Under the pieces are notes generated by a model. The model made no database searches, was not told the DNA's origin, and worked only from the letters and a program-made list of their open reading frames with translations. Position numbers and translations under genes: made by a program. From Phil1 sp963643205 (GTDB lineage Bacteria; Bacillota; Clostridia; Christensenellales; CAG-138), in contig CAVIJJ010000008.1 of assembly GCA_963643205.1 (NCBI GenBank), positions 1 through 58,281 on the forward strand: 58,281 nt of DNA, written 5' to 3'. The stretch's first letter is position 1. Each line of letters opens with the position of its first letter. Below, piece by piece: positions 14,866 to 24,188 of the stretch.

Positions 14866-15852
14866 CTATCTGTCCTCCCTGAAATACGGAAGGCCGAGCG
14901 CCGCGGGGGGCTGGCTTTCCTTGCTGCGCCTTAATGATACCACAATCAGCACGAGCAGGGTAACAAGATAGGGCAGCATTTTGAATATTTCCTGGCTGGA
15001 ACGGGTAAGCCCGGGCAGGTAATAGAATATCCAGCTGAGCAGGCCGAACAGGTAAGCGCCCCATATAGCGCGGTTCGGCTTCCAGGTCGCGAATATAACA
15101 AGCGCCACGGCGAGCCAGCCAAGCTTTTCTATGCTGCCGTCGGTAGCCCAGGTGCCCTTTATATAGTCCATGGTGTAATAAAGTCCGCCAAGGCCGGAAA
15201 TGCCCGCGCCTATGCAGGTTGCGGCGTATTTATAGCGGGTTACGTTTATGCCCGCGGCATCGGCCGTAGCGGGGTTCTCGCCAACGGCTCTGAGGTTAAG
15301 GCCAACGCTTGTGCGGTTAAGGAACCACATGGCCGCGATCGCGATTACCACGGCAAGATAGGCAAGGAATCCATAGAAGAAGAATACCTCTCCGAAAATA
15401 CCGGTGCTGTCCGAAAGGAAGGGAATCTTCGCGCGATAAACGCTGCTGGTGAAGGCAACGGATATCTGGCCCGCGCCGCCGGACATTTTGTTCAGCGTGC
15501 CGCCGAAAAGGTTCGCGAAGCCGCTGCCGAATATGGTAAGCGTAAGGCCGGTAACGTTCTGGTTCGCCCTAAGGGTTATGGTAAGCACGGAATAGATAAG
15601 CCCGCCTATCATGGACATTACGAACGCCGCAAGGAGCGTTAGTATTATGGCCACCGCGGCCGAGGGATTCTCGGTGCTGTTTTCATAAAGGAACGCGGCT
15701 ATAAGGCCCGCTATGCCGCCCATGTACATTATGCCCGGCACGCCCAGATTAAGGTTGCCGCTCTTCTCGGCGAGTATCTCGCCAACCGCGCCAAATAGTA
15801 TTACCGTGCCGAAATACACGGCCGCCTGGAAAAGGGAAACGACTTGGCTCAT
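14866..15852 (-). CDS. nucleoside ABC importer permease (second permease)
   Basis: This 328-residue membrane protein belongs to the BPD_transp_2 permeases and resembles the B. subtilis NupQ (YufQ) type. It has about eight to nine hydrophobic segments and the conserved cytoplasmic loop LRAVGENPATADAAGI, the coupling helix contacting the ATPase. It starts within the stop of the first permease gene (4-base overlap), so the two are translated together and form the membrane channel for nucleosides. Confidence 0.88.
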   Translation of the reverse strand: MSQVVSLFQAAVYFGTVILFGAVGEILAEKSGNLNLGVPGIMYMGGIAGLIAAFLYENSTENPSAAVAIILTLLAAFVMSMIGGLIYSVLTITLRANQNVTGLTLTIFGSGFANLFGGTLNKMSGGAGQISVAFTSSVYRAKIPFLSDSTGIFGEVFFFYGFLAYLAVVIAIAAMWFLNRTSVGLNLRAVGENPATADAAGINVTRYKYAATCIGAGISGLGGLYYTMDYIKGTWATDGSIEKLGWLAVALVIFATWKPNRAIWGAYLFGLLSWIFYYLPGLTRSSQEIFKMLPYLVTLLVLIVVSLRRSKESQPPAALGLPYFREDR

Positions 15853-16958
15853 TTGTTTTGCGTCTCCTTTCTTGCGCTGCGGAAATGCAGCTTGAAGTTT
15901 ATGAAGAATTCGCTGCCCAGTATGAAGAAGAGTATTATGCCCTTTATCATTTCGGAAACGAAATCGTTAAGATCGAACTGGGATGCTATCTCGCTCGCGC
16001 CGCGCTGCAGGAATATGAGCAGCGTGGACACGCCGAGCATTATGAATGAATTAAACTTGGAAAGCCACGCGACGATTATGGCCGTGAAGCCCCTGCCGTT
16101 GGCCGTGCTTGTTGATATTGTGTGGCCCGCGCCGGCGACGGCTATAAAGCCCGCTATGCCGCATATAGCGCCGGAAATCATAACGGTGCGGATTATAACG
16201 CGCCTTACGTTTATGGCGGCGTAGCGCGCGGTATTCAGGCTTTCGCCGACAACCGCTATCTCAAAGCCCTGCTTGCTGTATTTAAGATAAATATACATGG
16301 CAACGGCTATGAGCACCACGATTATAACATTAAGCATGTACTGCTGGCCGAGTATGGTCGGGAACCAGCCGGCCTGCGTTCTTTGATTGATAATGCCCAC
16401 GGTGTTCGATCCGTAAGGATTTTCCCACTTTGAAACGCAGAACGACGTAAGCTGCAGCGCTATATAGTTCATCATAAGCGTAAACAGGGTTTCGTTTGTG
16501 TTCCAGCGCGCCTTGAACACGGCGGGGATAAGGCCCCATATCGCGCCCGCAGCGGCGGAGCAGATAAACATTATTATAAGCGCGGGTGCCGTGGACATTT
16601 TGGGCGCGAGATAAATCATGCACGCCGCGGCGGCAACGCCGCCCACAAGCACCTGACCCTCGCCGCCTATGTTCCAAAAGCGCATCTTAAACGCCGGGGC
16701 AAGGCCAACGCCTATGCAAAGGAGCATCATAATCTCTCTTATCGTTGTCCAAACGCGCTTGGTTGTGCCGAACGCGCCGGTGAACATGGCCCCGTATACC
16801 TTAAGGGGGTTAAGCCCCGTAAGGGCATAAAGCACTACCGCGCAAAGTATAAGCGCCGCCAGAAGACCCACAGCGCGTATGGCAAGGCCGTGCCACATGG
16901 GCAGGGCGCCGCGCTTGGTTATATGAATTAACGGCTCACGTTTTTTTGCTTTACTCAT
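15849..16958 (-). CDS. nucleoside ABC importer permease (first permease)
   Basis: This 369-residue permease resembles NupP (YufP). It has a charged N-terminus, about nine to ten membrane segments and the coupling loop VVGESLNTARYAAI. It overlaps the ATPase gene by 8 bases and the second permease by 4. With its partner it would form a heterodimeric channel. Substrate assignment rests on the BMP-type binding protein upstream, whose family imports purine or other nucleosides. Confidence 0.88.
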   Translation of the reverse strand: MSKAKKREPLIHITKRGALPMWHGLAIRAVGLLAALILCAVVLYALTGLNPLKVYGAMFTGAFGTTKRVWTTIREIMMLLCIGVGLAPAFKMRFWNIGGEGQVLVGGVAAAACMIYLAPKMSTAPALIIMFICSAAAGAIWGLIPAVFKARWNTNETLFTLMMNYIALQLTSFCVSKWENPYGSNTVGIINQRTQAGWFPTILGQQYMLNVIIVVLIAVAMYIYLKYSKQGFEIAVVGESLNTARYAAINVRRVIIRTVMISGAICGIAGFIAVAGAGHTISTSTANGRGFTAIIVAWLSKFNSFIMLGVSTLLIFLQRGASEIASQFDLNDFVSEMIKGIILFFILGSEFFINFKLHFRSARKETQNK

Positions 16959-18519
16959 GCTTAGTCTCCTTCCCGCTCAACCTGGTCATAAGCAGGCCAA
17001 CCTCTTCTTTCTTCGCGCCGCGGCCTTCTATAATGCCGCTTACCTCTCCGGCGCACAGAACAACTATTCTGTCGCAAAGCTCAAGCAGCACGTCCAGATC
17101 CTCGCCAACGTATATAACGGCGGAACCCTTGGCCTTTTGCTCATTAAGCAAATGGTAAATCGTATAGGACGTATTTATGTCCAGCCCTCGCACGGCGTAT
17201 GCCGTCATAAGCAGCGAAGGTTCGGCGGCTATTTCGCGGCCGACCAGAATTTTCTGCACGTTGCCGCCGCTCAGTCTTCTCAGCGGGGTGCTGAGACCCG
17301 GCGTTACAACCTCAAGCTCCTCAACAATCTTTTCCGCCCTTTCGCGGGGGTGCTTGCGGTCCGCTATCGCGCCGCGGCCTTCTTTATAGCTTCTCAGCAT
17401 CACGTTGTCCACAAGGTCCATGCTGCCCACAAGGCCCATGCCGAACCTGTCTTCCGGAACAAAGGCAAGGCCAACGCCGCTCTTGTATATATCCTCCGGG
17501 GTAGAGCCCACAAGCTCCCTTCCTTCCTTATCGGGAGGATAGAACATAATGCTTGAGCCTTCCTCCGGCTGCTGCAGGCCCGCTATGGACTCAAGCAGCT
17601 CCTTCTGGCCGCTGCCGGATATGCCGGCTATGCCCAGTATTTCCCCGCCGTACGCGGTAAACGTTACGTTTGAAAGCTTCTTTACGCCGTCCGGATCCTT
17701 TACCGTAAGGTTCTTTATAACAAGCCTTTCCTTCAGGTTCTCGGGCTCGGGCCTGTCTATATTAAGGGTCGTGGCCTTGCCCACCATCATGTTGGTAAGC
17801 TCCTGCGGATTGGTTTGGCAGGTGGGAACATCGCCTATATAAACGCCCTTTCTAAGCACCGCCACGCGGTCGGATATGGCCATAACCTCGTGCAGCTTAT
17901 GGGTTATTATAACTATGCTCTTTCCGTCCGCCTTCATGTTCCGCATAACGGCGAAAAGCTTGTCCGTTTCCTGCGGGGTAAGCACGGCGGTGGGTTCATC
18001 CAAAATCAAAATATCCGCTCCGCGATAAAGCACCTTTACTATTTCAAGGGTTTGCTTTTCCGAAACGGACATATCGTATACCTTTTTATCGGGATCCACA
18101 ACAAAGCCGTAGCGATCGCATATATCCTTTACCGTATTGCGCACGCCGTTAAGGTCCAGAACCGCGCCTTCGTTAAGGCCGAGCACTATGTTTTCGGCCG
18201 CGGTAAACACATCCACCAGCTTAAAGTGCTGGTGAATCATGCCTATGTGCAGATCCAGCGCATCCTTGGGCGAGGCGATGCTGACCTCTTCTCCGTTTAC
18301 ATAAATCTGCCCGCTGTCCGGAAAATATATGCCGGAGAGCATATTCATGAGGGTTGTTTTTCCGCTGCCGTTTTCGCCGAGCAGGGAAAGGATTTCGCCG
18401 CGGTGTATTTCAAGCGAAACGCCCTTATTTGCAACCACGTGCGAAAAGCTCTTTGTAATGTTCACCATTCGTACCGCAACGTCTGCCGTACCGGCCGCTT
18501 TTTTGATTTCCAATTGCAT
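16951..18519 (-). CDS. nucleoside ABC importer ATPase (two nucleotide-binding domains)
   Basis: This 522-residue protein has two fused ATPase domains, like NupO (YufO) and sugar importers of the RbsA type. The first has Walker A GENGSGKTT, DEPTAVLT and a full catalytic set. The second has GISGSGQKE in place of Walker A and TAYAVRGLD in place of Walker B, so it is probably non-hydrolytic, as usual in this family. The true start is ATG 18519 after a GAGG site; the longer frame to 18648 would run through the terminator. It follows the binding-protein gene after a leaky terminator. Confidence 0.9.
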   Translation of the reverse strand: MQLEIKKAAGTADVAVRMVNITKSFSHVVANKGVSLEIHRGEILSLLGENGSGKTTLMNMLSGIYFPDSGQIYVNGEEVSIASPKDALDLHIGMIHQHFKLVDVFTAAENIVLGLNEGAVLDLNGVRNTVKDICDRYGFVVDPDKKVYDMSVSEKQTLEIVKVLYRGADILILDEPTAVLTPQETDKLFAVMRNMKADGKSIVIITHKLHEVMAISDRVAVLRKGVYIGDVPTCQTNPQELTNMMVGKATTLNIDRPEPENLKERLVIKNLTVKDPDGVKKLSNVTFTAYGGEILGIAGISGSGQKELLESIAGLQQPEEGSSIMFYPPDKEGRELVGSTPEDIYKSGVGLAFVPEDRFGMGLVGSMDLVDNVMLRSYKEGRGAIADRKHPRERAEKIVEELEVVTPGLSTPLRRLSGGNVQKILVGREIAAEPSLLMTAYAVRGLDINTSYTIYHLLNEQKAKGSAVIYVGEDLDVLLELCDRIVVLCAGEVSGIIEGRGAKKEEVGLLMTRLSGKETKHE

Positions 18520-18616
18520 GTACCTCGTCCGTTTAATTTGTATGGGAGACAGAGCCCGTTCATATCCGATATGCTTCAGATATACTATTATAGAATATAT
18601 TTCGCCAAAAGAAAAG

Positions 18617-18644
18617 TGGGGAAAGCGGCATTGCCGCTTCCCCA
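18617..18644 (-). terminator. internal terminator between binding protein and ATPase genes
   Basis: A strong stem pairs TGGGG-AA-GCGGCA with TGCCGC-TT-CCCCA and is followed on the minus strand by a T-rich stretch. Such partial terminators keep the binding protein more abundant than the membrane components. Confidence 0.75.
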
Positions 18645-18682
18645 GCAAAAAAATTTTTGATTTTTCAAAAACTTTTTTAGAA

Positions 18683-19912
18683 TTAGTTGTTGTTCAGCTC
18701 GGTGATACCATCGATCCTCAGGCTGAAGTAAGGAGCGCTGCGCAGAGTGGACTCGTGGAATACGCCGTTTTCAATGGCTTCGCCCTCGTCGCCTACCCAG
18801 TCACCATCGGTATCGATGGCAAGGAAGGTGGTAACGGTTTCGCCGCCTACGGTGAACTTGGAGCAATCAAACACGCTCAGAGAACCGTCCTTGATGCCGG
18901 CCTCAACCTCGGCAACCTTCTCGGCGGTGCCTTCGGCACAGCTCTCACCAAGGGTGGAGATCATGTTGGCGCCTTCGGCATAGCCCCTGGCCCAATCGGT
19001 AGCGATTTCCTCACCGTTGAGGATGCAATTGAAGGCATAGGTGTAATATACGCTCCAGTCATTCTGGGCGCTGGTCAGCGCGGCAGTGGGGGCGGCGGGC
19101 AGCATATCAATGTTGTAACCTACGCAATATACGGTGGTACCGGCTTCCTGAGCGGCCTGGCAGGCGGAGGGAGCACCGGTGGAGTCGGCGTGCTGGCTGA
19201 TTATGATGCAGCCGCGGGACATAAGGGTGTTGGCAGCCTCGGCCTCAGCGGTCGGGTCAAACCAGGAGCTGGTGTAAAGAACGTCCATAACAACGTTGGA
19301 GACTATGCTCTGTACGCCAAGGAAGTAAGCGGTGTAGCCGGAAACAACTTCCGCATAGGGGAATGCGCCGACGTAGCCCAGCTTAACATTGCCGTTCTCA
19401 TCCATGTTCTCGGCAGCGACTTCGCCATTGGCGATCATTTCCTGCAGCTTCATGCCGGCAACAACACCGGAGACGTAACGGGACTCATAGGTGTTGCAGA
19501 AAGCATTCTTGAAGTTGGCAAGACCGCTGATGGCGGCGGTGTCGCCGGTCATGGAGGCGAACACTACTTCAGGATTCTCGCTGGCGGCCTGCTGCATATA
19601 AGCCTGATGGCCGTAGCTGTCGGAGAAGATGTGGGTGCAGCCGGCCTCGACAAGCTCGGTGGCGGCGTCGTGGCACTGCTCATCTTCGGGAACGTTGTAC
19701 TTCCAGACAACCTTGTCTTCGGAAATACCGCAGTTCTCAAGGGCCTTCTTGATGCCGTTGATGTGGGCTTCGTCATAACCGGTGTTCTCGTCGTGAACAA
19801 GGATTACGCCGATCTTGTAATCAGCGGACCCGTTGGTGGCGGTTTCGGTTGCGCAGGCAACAAGGCTCAGGGAAAGCACAAGCACCAGAGCAATCGCAAG
19901 CAACTTTTTCAT
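18683..19912 (-). CDS. BMP-family nucleoside-binding lipoprotein
   Basis: The 409-residue lipoprotein (signal MKKLLAIALVLVLSLSLVAC, lipobox Cys at residue 20) belongs to the BMP family (PnrA/Med/NupN). Typical marks are VILVHDENTGYDEAHINGIKKA, FSDSYGHQ and FASMTGDTA. It would capture nucleosides outside the membrane and hand them to the permeases encoded downstream. AGGAGG precedes the start. It follows the threonine synthase gene by 82 bases on the same strand, possibly with its own promoter. Confidence 0.9.
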   Translation of the reverse strand: MKKLLAIALVLVLSLSLVACATETATNGSADYKIGVILVHDENTGYDEAHINGIKKALENCGISEDKVVWKYNVPEDEQCHDAATELVEAGCTHIFSDSYGHQAYMQQAASENPEVVFASMTGDTAAISGLANFKNAFCNTYESRYVSGVVAGMKLQEMIANGEVAAENMDENGNVKLGYVGAFPYAEVVSGYTAYFLGVQSIVSNVVMDVLYTSSWFDPTAEAEAANTLMSRGCIIISQHADSTGAPSACQAAQEAGTTVYCVGYNIDMLPAAPTAALTSAQNDWSVYYTYAFNCILNGEEIATDWARGYAEGANMISTLGESCAEGTAEKVAEVEAGIKDGSLSVFDCSKFTVGGETVTTFLAIDTDGDWVGDEGEAIENGVFHESTLRSAPYFSLRIDGITELNNN

Positions 19913-19994
19913 TTTTGTTTTCCTCCTGTGGTTTTTTATTTGGGGAATTTTTATGCTTACCGCTTGCCGTTTCGCGGCTTGCGGGGCAATACGA

Positions 19995-21224
19995 TTAAAT
20001 TATGCCGCTTTCCTCAAGCGCCTCAAGGCTGGGGGCGCATTTATGCGGCCTTCCGGCGGCGCGAAGAGCGTTTTTAACGTCCTTCAGTCCACTGCCGGTG
20101 CTTATGGTAGTAACGGTTTCGTTGGGCTTTATAATGCCCGTTTCAACCGCCTTTTTAACTCCGGCGCTCGCGGTTACGCCCGCGGGCTCTCCGAACACGC
20201 CTTCGGTTCTGCCCAAAAGACCCATGGTGGAAAGAATATCCTCATCGCTTACGGCTATCCACGCTCCGCCGGACGCGCTGACCGCGCGCAGGGCCTTTCT
20301 GGGGTTCCTGGGAACGCCCACGGCTATTGAGTCGGCAAGGGTGTTTTCCTCCGCGGGAACAAGCTCCCTATTCTCGCGCGCCGCGTCCACAAACGGGCAG
20401 CAGCCGGAGGACTGCACGCCGAGTATTTTGGGTATTCTTTCTATAAAGCCAAGCTCATACAAATCGTGGAATCCGTTATACACGCCGCCGATGGTGCATC
20501 CGTCGCCCACGGAAACGGCCACCCAATCGGTAACGGACCAGTTAAGCTGCTCCGCGATTTCAAGGGCGACTGTTTTCTTGCCCTCGGTAAGGGTGGGGTT
20601 GATGCCGGCGTTTCTATTATAATAACCGTATTTGTCTATTGCCGCGCGGGAAAGCTCGAACGTTTCCCTGTAATTGCCCTGAACGCTTATAACCTTAGCG
20701 CCGAATATCATAAGCTGGGCAACTTTGCCCTCCGGCGCGCGCTCGGGCACGAATATAACGGCCTTTACGCCCATTCTGGCGGCGTTTCCGGCAAGGGAGC
20801 TTGCGGCGTTGCCCGTTGAAGAGCAGGCAATGGTATCGTATCCAAGCTCAAGCGCCTTGGCGACCGCAACCGCGCTTGCCCTATCCTTAAGCGAGGCCGT
20901 GGGGTTAAGCCCATCGTCCTTTATATACAGGGCCTTCAGGCCAAGCTCCGCGCCAAGACGGTTTGAGGGGTAAAGCGGAGTCCAGCCCACGCGAAGAAAG
21001 CGAGAAAAGTCCCGCGGCTGCACCGGCATAAGGGGCGCGTAGCGGAACATTGAATTGTCGTGATTATTGGCTAAGCTTTCTTTCGTAAAATTCTTTTTAA
21101 TGTAATCATAGTCAAAAAGAATATCGAGTATGCCCTTCTCGCCGCAATGGGGGCAGGTCATCTGCTCCGTATAAGGCATAGTCCTTCCGCAGATTGTGCA
21201 GCGTACTCCGGCAACGTTATTCAT
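19995..21224 (-). CDS. thrC: threonine synthase
   Basis: The 409-residue PLP enzyme converts O-phosphohomoserine to threonine. It has an N-terminal zinc ribbon (CTICG and CPHCG, residues 9-35), the PLP lysine in NPTASLKDRAS, the phosphate-gripping STGNAASSLAG and a late STGSGLKD. These features fit the threonine synthase class with a zinc-ribbon N-terminus, but a related PLP lyase is possible because no thrA or thrB is nearby. AAGGAG precedes ATG 21224. The upstream 186 bases separate it from divergent pepT. Confidence 0.85.
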   Translation of the reverse strand: MNNVAGVRCTICGRTMPYTEQMTCPHCGEKGILDILFDYDYIKKNFTKESLANNHDNSMFRYAPLMPVQPRDFSRFLRVGWTPLYPSNRLGAELGLKALYIKDDGLNPTASLKDRASAVAVAKALELGYDTIACSSTGNAASSLAGNAARMGVKAVIFVPERAPEGKVAQLMIFGAKVISVQGNYRETFELSRAAIDKYGYYNRNAGINPTLTEGKKTVALEIAEQLNWSVTDWVAVSVGDGCTIGGVYNGFHDLYELGFIERIPKILGVQSSGCCPFVDAARENRELVPAEENTLADSIAVGVPRNPRKALRAVSASGGAWIAVSDEDILSTMGLLGRTEGVFGEPAGVTASAGVKKAVETGIIKPNETVTTISTGSGLKDVKNALRAAGRPHKCAPSLEALEESGII

Positions 21225-21410
21225 AACTTCTCCTTTCGACTCCCAACCAACTAAAAAGACGTGCGGCGCGGGAGCAACAAAAATTTTGTTTTAATCTCTA
21301 TATTTTTTAGTTCCCTCGGCACTTTCACATTATATATTACTGTGATAAAATATGCAACAGGCATAAAAAATTATTGCAGCCTAATCAATTTTTAGCTCGG
21401 AGGTATAACC

Positions 21411-22640
21411 ATGAATAAGGAACTTTCCGCAGTAACGGAGCGATTTCTGAGATATGTAAAGGTAGATACGCGTTCCAAAGACGGCGTGGACGCTATCCCC
21501 AGCACCGAAAAGCAATTCAATTTGGCCCGCATTATAGAGGCCGAGATGAGGGAGATAGGCCTTGAGGATGTAAGGCTTGACGAGCACTGCTACGTATACG
21601 GCTTTGTTCCCGCAACGGATGAAAGCCTGCCCACGCTCGGCTTTATAGCGCACATGGACACCGTTGAGTGGACCGGCGAGCAGGGCGTTAACCCCAGAAT
21701 AGTTGAAAATTACGACGGCGGAAATATTAAGCTTAATGATTCCGTTTCCATAGATACCGACGTTTTCCCCTATATGAAGGCGCTTGCCGGGCAGGATTTG
21801 ATAGTGACGGACGGCACAACCGTGCTTGGCGCGGACGACAAGGCCGGCGTTGCGGAGATAATGACAATGGCCGAAACGCTTATAAAGGACAAATCCATTC
21901 GCCACGGCAGAATAGCCATAGGCTTCACGCCCGACGAGGAGGTTGGCAACGGAGCGAATCTGTTTGACATAAAGGGCTTTAACGCGAACTTCGCTTATAC
22001 CGTTGACGGCGGCCCGGTGGGCGAAATCGAATACGAAAACTTTAACGCCGCAAGCGCGAAGATTACCGTTCACGGCAGAAACATTCACCCCGGCGGAGCC
22101 AAGGACAGAATGATAAACTCCATACACGTTTTCAAGGAATTTGACGCGCTGCTGCCCGCCTTTGAAAGGCCGGAGCACACGGAGGGCTACGAGGGCTTCT
22201 TCCACCTGGGCTACATAAGCGGCAGCGTTGAGGAAACGAAGGCTTCCTATATAATCCGCGACCACGACTTTGAGAAGTTCACGGAGCGCAAGGCGCTGAT
22301 GCAGCGCGCGGCGGACTTTATAAACGCCCGCTACGGCGAGGGTACGCTTGAGCTGGTGCTTAAGGACGGCTATTATAACATGAAGGAAAAAATACTGCCG
22401 CACATGCACCTGATTGAAACCGCCAAATCCTCCATGGAGGCGCTTGGCATAGTGCCCGAGATTGTGCCAATTCGCGGCGGCACGGACGGCGCCCGCCTTT
22501 CCTACGAGGGTCTGCCCTGCCCCAACCTTTGCACCGGCGGCTATAATTTCCACGGCAATCGCGAGTTCATAAGCGTGCAGAGCCTTGAAAAAATGTGCTC
22601 GCTGCTGCTTGAAATAGTAAAGCAAACATATAATAAGTAA
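21411..22640 (+). CDS. pepT: peptidase T (tripeptide aminopeptidase)
   Basis: The 409-residue zinc metallopeptidase removes the N-terminal residue from tripeptides in the cytoplasm. M20-family metal ligands and catalytic residues are visible in IAHMDTVEW, GADDKAGVAEI, TPDEEVGNG, and HPGGAKDRMINS, with the late RGGTDGARLSYEGLPCPNL. The length matches the family. CGGAGG precedes the ATG. It stands alone with its own terminator and would complement peptide uptake in an amino-acid fermenter. Confidence 0.95.
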   Translation: MNKELSAVTERFLRYVKVDTRSKDGVDAIPSTEKQFNLARIIEAEMREIGLEDVRLDEHCYVYGFVPATDESLPTLGFIAHMDTVEWTGEQGVNPRIVENYDGGNIKLNDSVSIDTDVFPYMKALAGQDLIVTDGTTVLGADDKAGVAEIMTMAETLIKDKSIRHGRIAIGFTPDEEVGNGANLFDIKGFNANFAYTVDGGPVGEIEYENFNAASAKITVHGRNIHPGGAKDRMINSIHVFKEFDALLPAFERPEHTEGYEGFFHLGYISGSVEETKASYIIRDHDFEKFTERKALMQRAADFINARYGEGTLELVLKDGYYNMKEKILPHMHLIETAKSSMEALGIVPEIVPIRGGTDGARLSYEGLPCPNLCTGGYNFHGNREFISVQSLEKMCSLLLEIVKQTYNK

Positions 22641-22652
22641 GTTCATACTTAA

Positions 22653-22681
22653 GGCGGAGGCCGCACGGCTTCCGCTTTTTT
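22653..22681 (+). terminator. terminator after pepT
   Basis: GCGGAGGCC pairs with GGCTTCCGC around GCAC, followed by TTTTTT. Confidence 0.88.
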
Positions 22682-22722
22682 ATGCCCAAAAGAATATATT
22701 ATTCCGTAGTGGGCCGCAAGGG

Positions 22723-22751
22723 TTGAAAACGCGGCGCGGGTCGGCTATGAT
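22723..22751 (+). promoter_or_regulatory. promoter of the YitT-family gene
   Basis: TTGAAA (22723-22728) and TATGAT (22746-22751) are spaced by 17 bases, about 57 bases before the start. Confidence 0.65.
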
Positions 22752-22808
22752 AGAATGCATAAAAGGCGGAAATTTCCGTATATATGCAAAAGTGGAAGGG
22801 CTTAAGAT

Positions 22809-23699
22809 ATGAGTATAAAAAAGGAAAAGGCGTTCAAGGCCGCAAAGAACGCGGTTATATTGCTTGTGGGCAACTTTATGCTGGCGTTTCTGGCGGAGGC
22901 GTTCGTTATTCCGCACGATATAATAATGGGCGGCGCGACGGGGCTTGGCATAGTGCTAAGCAAGATTATTCCGCTGGACACGGCAAGCATAGTTTTTATA
23001 ATAAACATACTTATGCTTATACTTGGCGGCGTGGTGCTTGGCAAAAAGCTTGTCGTGACAACGGTAGCGAGCTCCGTTATATACCCGGTGTTTCTTTCGG
23101 TCCTTCAAAGAATTCCGAACCTGGGCGACATAACGGACAACACCCTTCTGGCCACCCTGCTCGCGGGCGGGCTTTTGGGCATAGCGCTTGGGCTTATAAT
23201 GGGCACGGGCGCGTCCTCCGGCGGCATAGATGTGCTGGACCTGGTTGTGAGCAAATGGACGCACATACCGCTTGCGGTGGTTGTTTACGCGATAGATTTT
23301 GTTATAATGGCAGGTCAGCTTTTCGTAAGCGACGTTGAAAGCATACTTTACGGCATGATACTGCTGGTGCTTGAATCGGTTGTTATGGACAGGGTGCTTA
23401 TATCCGGCAGTTCGCAGCTGCAGGTTACGGCGATATCGGATAAATACGAGGTTATAAGGGAACGGCTGCTAAGCGAGCTGGACGTGGGCGTTACTATGCT
23501 TGTTATAGAAACCGGGCGCATGCGCGAGCAGCAGAAGGGCATAATGTGCGTTATACCCAAGCGCAAGCTGCACGGGGTTACGGAGCTTATAGAATCGGTT
23601 GACCCGACGGCGTTTGTAACCGTTACGCAGATAAAAGAGGTTTTGGGCCGCGGCTTCACGCGCGAAAGAAAGCCCATAAAAAAGGAGGAGCAGGCCTAA
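22809..23699 (+). CDS. YitT-family membrane protein (DUF161/DUF2179)
   Basis: The 296-residue protein has five or so membrane segments (about residues 10-190) with the family motifs IPHDIIMGGATGLGIVL and GTGASSGGIDVLDLVV. A soluble C-terminal DUF2179 domain (about 205-285) follows. YitT proteins are common in Firmicutes; their transport function is not established. A GGAAGGG site lies before ATG 22809. It converges with rplL across a shared terminator. Confidence 0.88.
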   Translation: MSIKKEKAFKAAKNAVILLVGNFMLAFLAEAFVIPHDIIMGGATGLGIVLSKIIPLDTASIVFIINILMLILGGVVLGKKLVVTTVASSVIYPVFLSVLQRIPNLGDITDNTLLATLLAGGLLGIALGLIMGTGASSGGIDVLDLVVSKWTHIPLAVVVYAIDFVIMAGQLFVSDVESILYGMILLVLESVVMDRVLISGSSQLQVTAISDKYEVIRERLLSELDVGVTMLVIETGRMREQQKGIMCVIPKRKLHGVTELIESVDPTAFVTVTQIKEVLGRGFTRERKPIKKEEQA

Positions 23700-23731
23700 A
23701 CCGCTCCCCGCGATAATGATAATGCAACGAA

Positions 23732-23759
23732 AAAAGAGACCGCGTGAGCGATCTCTTTT
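23732..23759. terminator. bidirectional terminator between yitT-like gene and rplL
   Basis: AAAAGAGACCGC pairs with GCGATCTCTTTT (one mismatch) around GTGA, with A and T runs on both sides. Confidence 0.85.
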
Positions 23760-23775
23760 ATTATAAGCGAATAGC

Positions 23776-24147
23776 TTATTTGACCTCGATAGTGGCGCCG
23801 ACTTCTTTGAACTTCTCGACGATCTTGTCGCACTCTTCCTTGGGCAGACCTTCCTTGATGGCCTTGGGGGCGTTGTCTACCAGGTCCTTGGCTTCCTTGA
23901 GGCCCAGACCGGTCAGCTCGCGAACGACCTTTATAACCTTGATCTTCTCGGCACCGACGTCCTTCAGTATGCAATCGAACTCGGTCTTCTCTTCAACTTC
24001 GGCGGCGGGACCGGCGGCGGGGCCAGCAACGGCGACGGCGGCGGTGGCGGATACGCCAAACTCCTCTTCAAGAGCCTTTACCAGATCGGCAAGCTCAAGA
24101 ACGGTCATAGCTTTGATATCAGCGATAAGCTGCTCTTTGTTAATCAT
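23776..24147 (-). CDS. rplL: ribosomal protein L7/L12
   Basis: The 123-residue protein forms the ribosomal stalk. An N-terminal dimerisation helix (LIADIKAMTVLELADLVKAL), an alanine/glycine/proline-rich hinge and the C-terminal factor-binding domain ending in ATIEVK are all present. It follows rplJ by 41 bases. A terminator follows it at once, so unlike in most bacteria rpoB is not downstream. Confidence 0.98.
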   Translation of the reverse strand: MINKEQLIADIKAMTVLELADLVKALEEEFGVSATAAVAVAGPAAGPAAEVEEKTEFDCILKDVGAEKIKVIKVVRELTGLGLKEAKDLVDNAPKAIKEGLPKEECDKIVEKFKEVGATIEVK

Positions 24148-24188
24148 CTTGGTTCCTCCTGTGTTATTTCTGTACAGTTTTTTAGTGA

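Noticed and set aside
18329..20077. Long plus-strand frame over the BMP lipoprotein gene
   Set aside because: It is low-complexity and glycine/valine-rich, has no start signal, and lies antisense to a clear lipoprotein gene.
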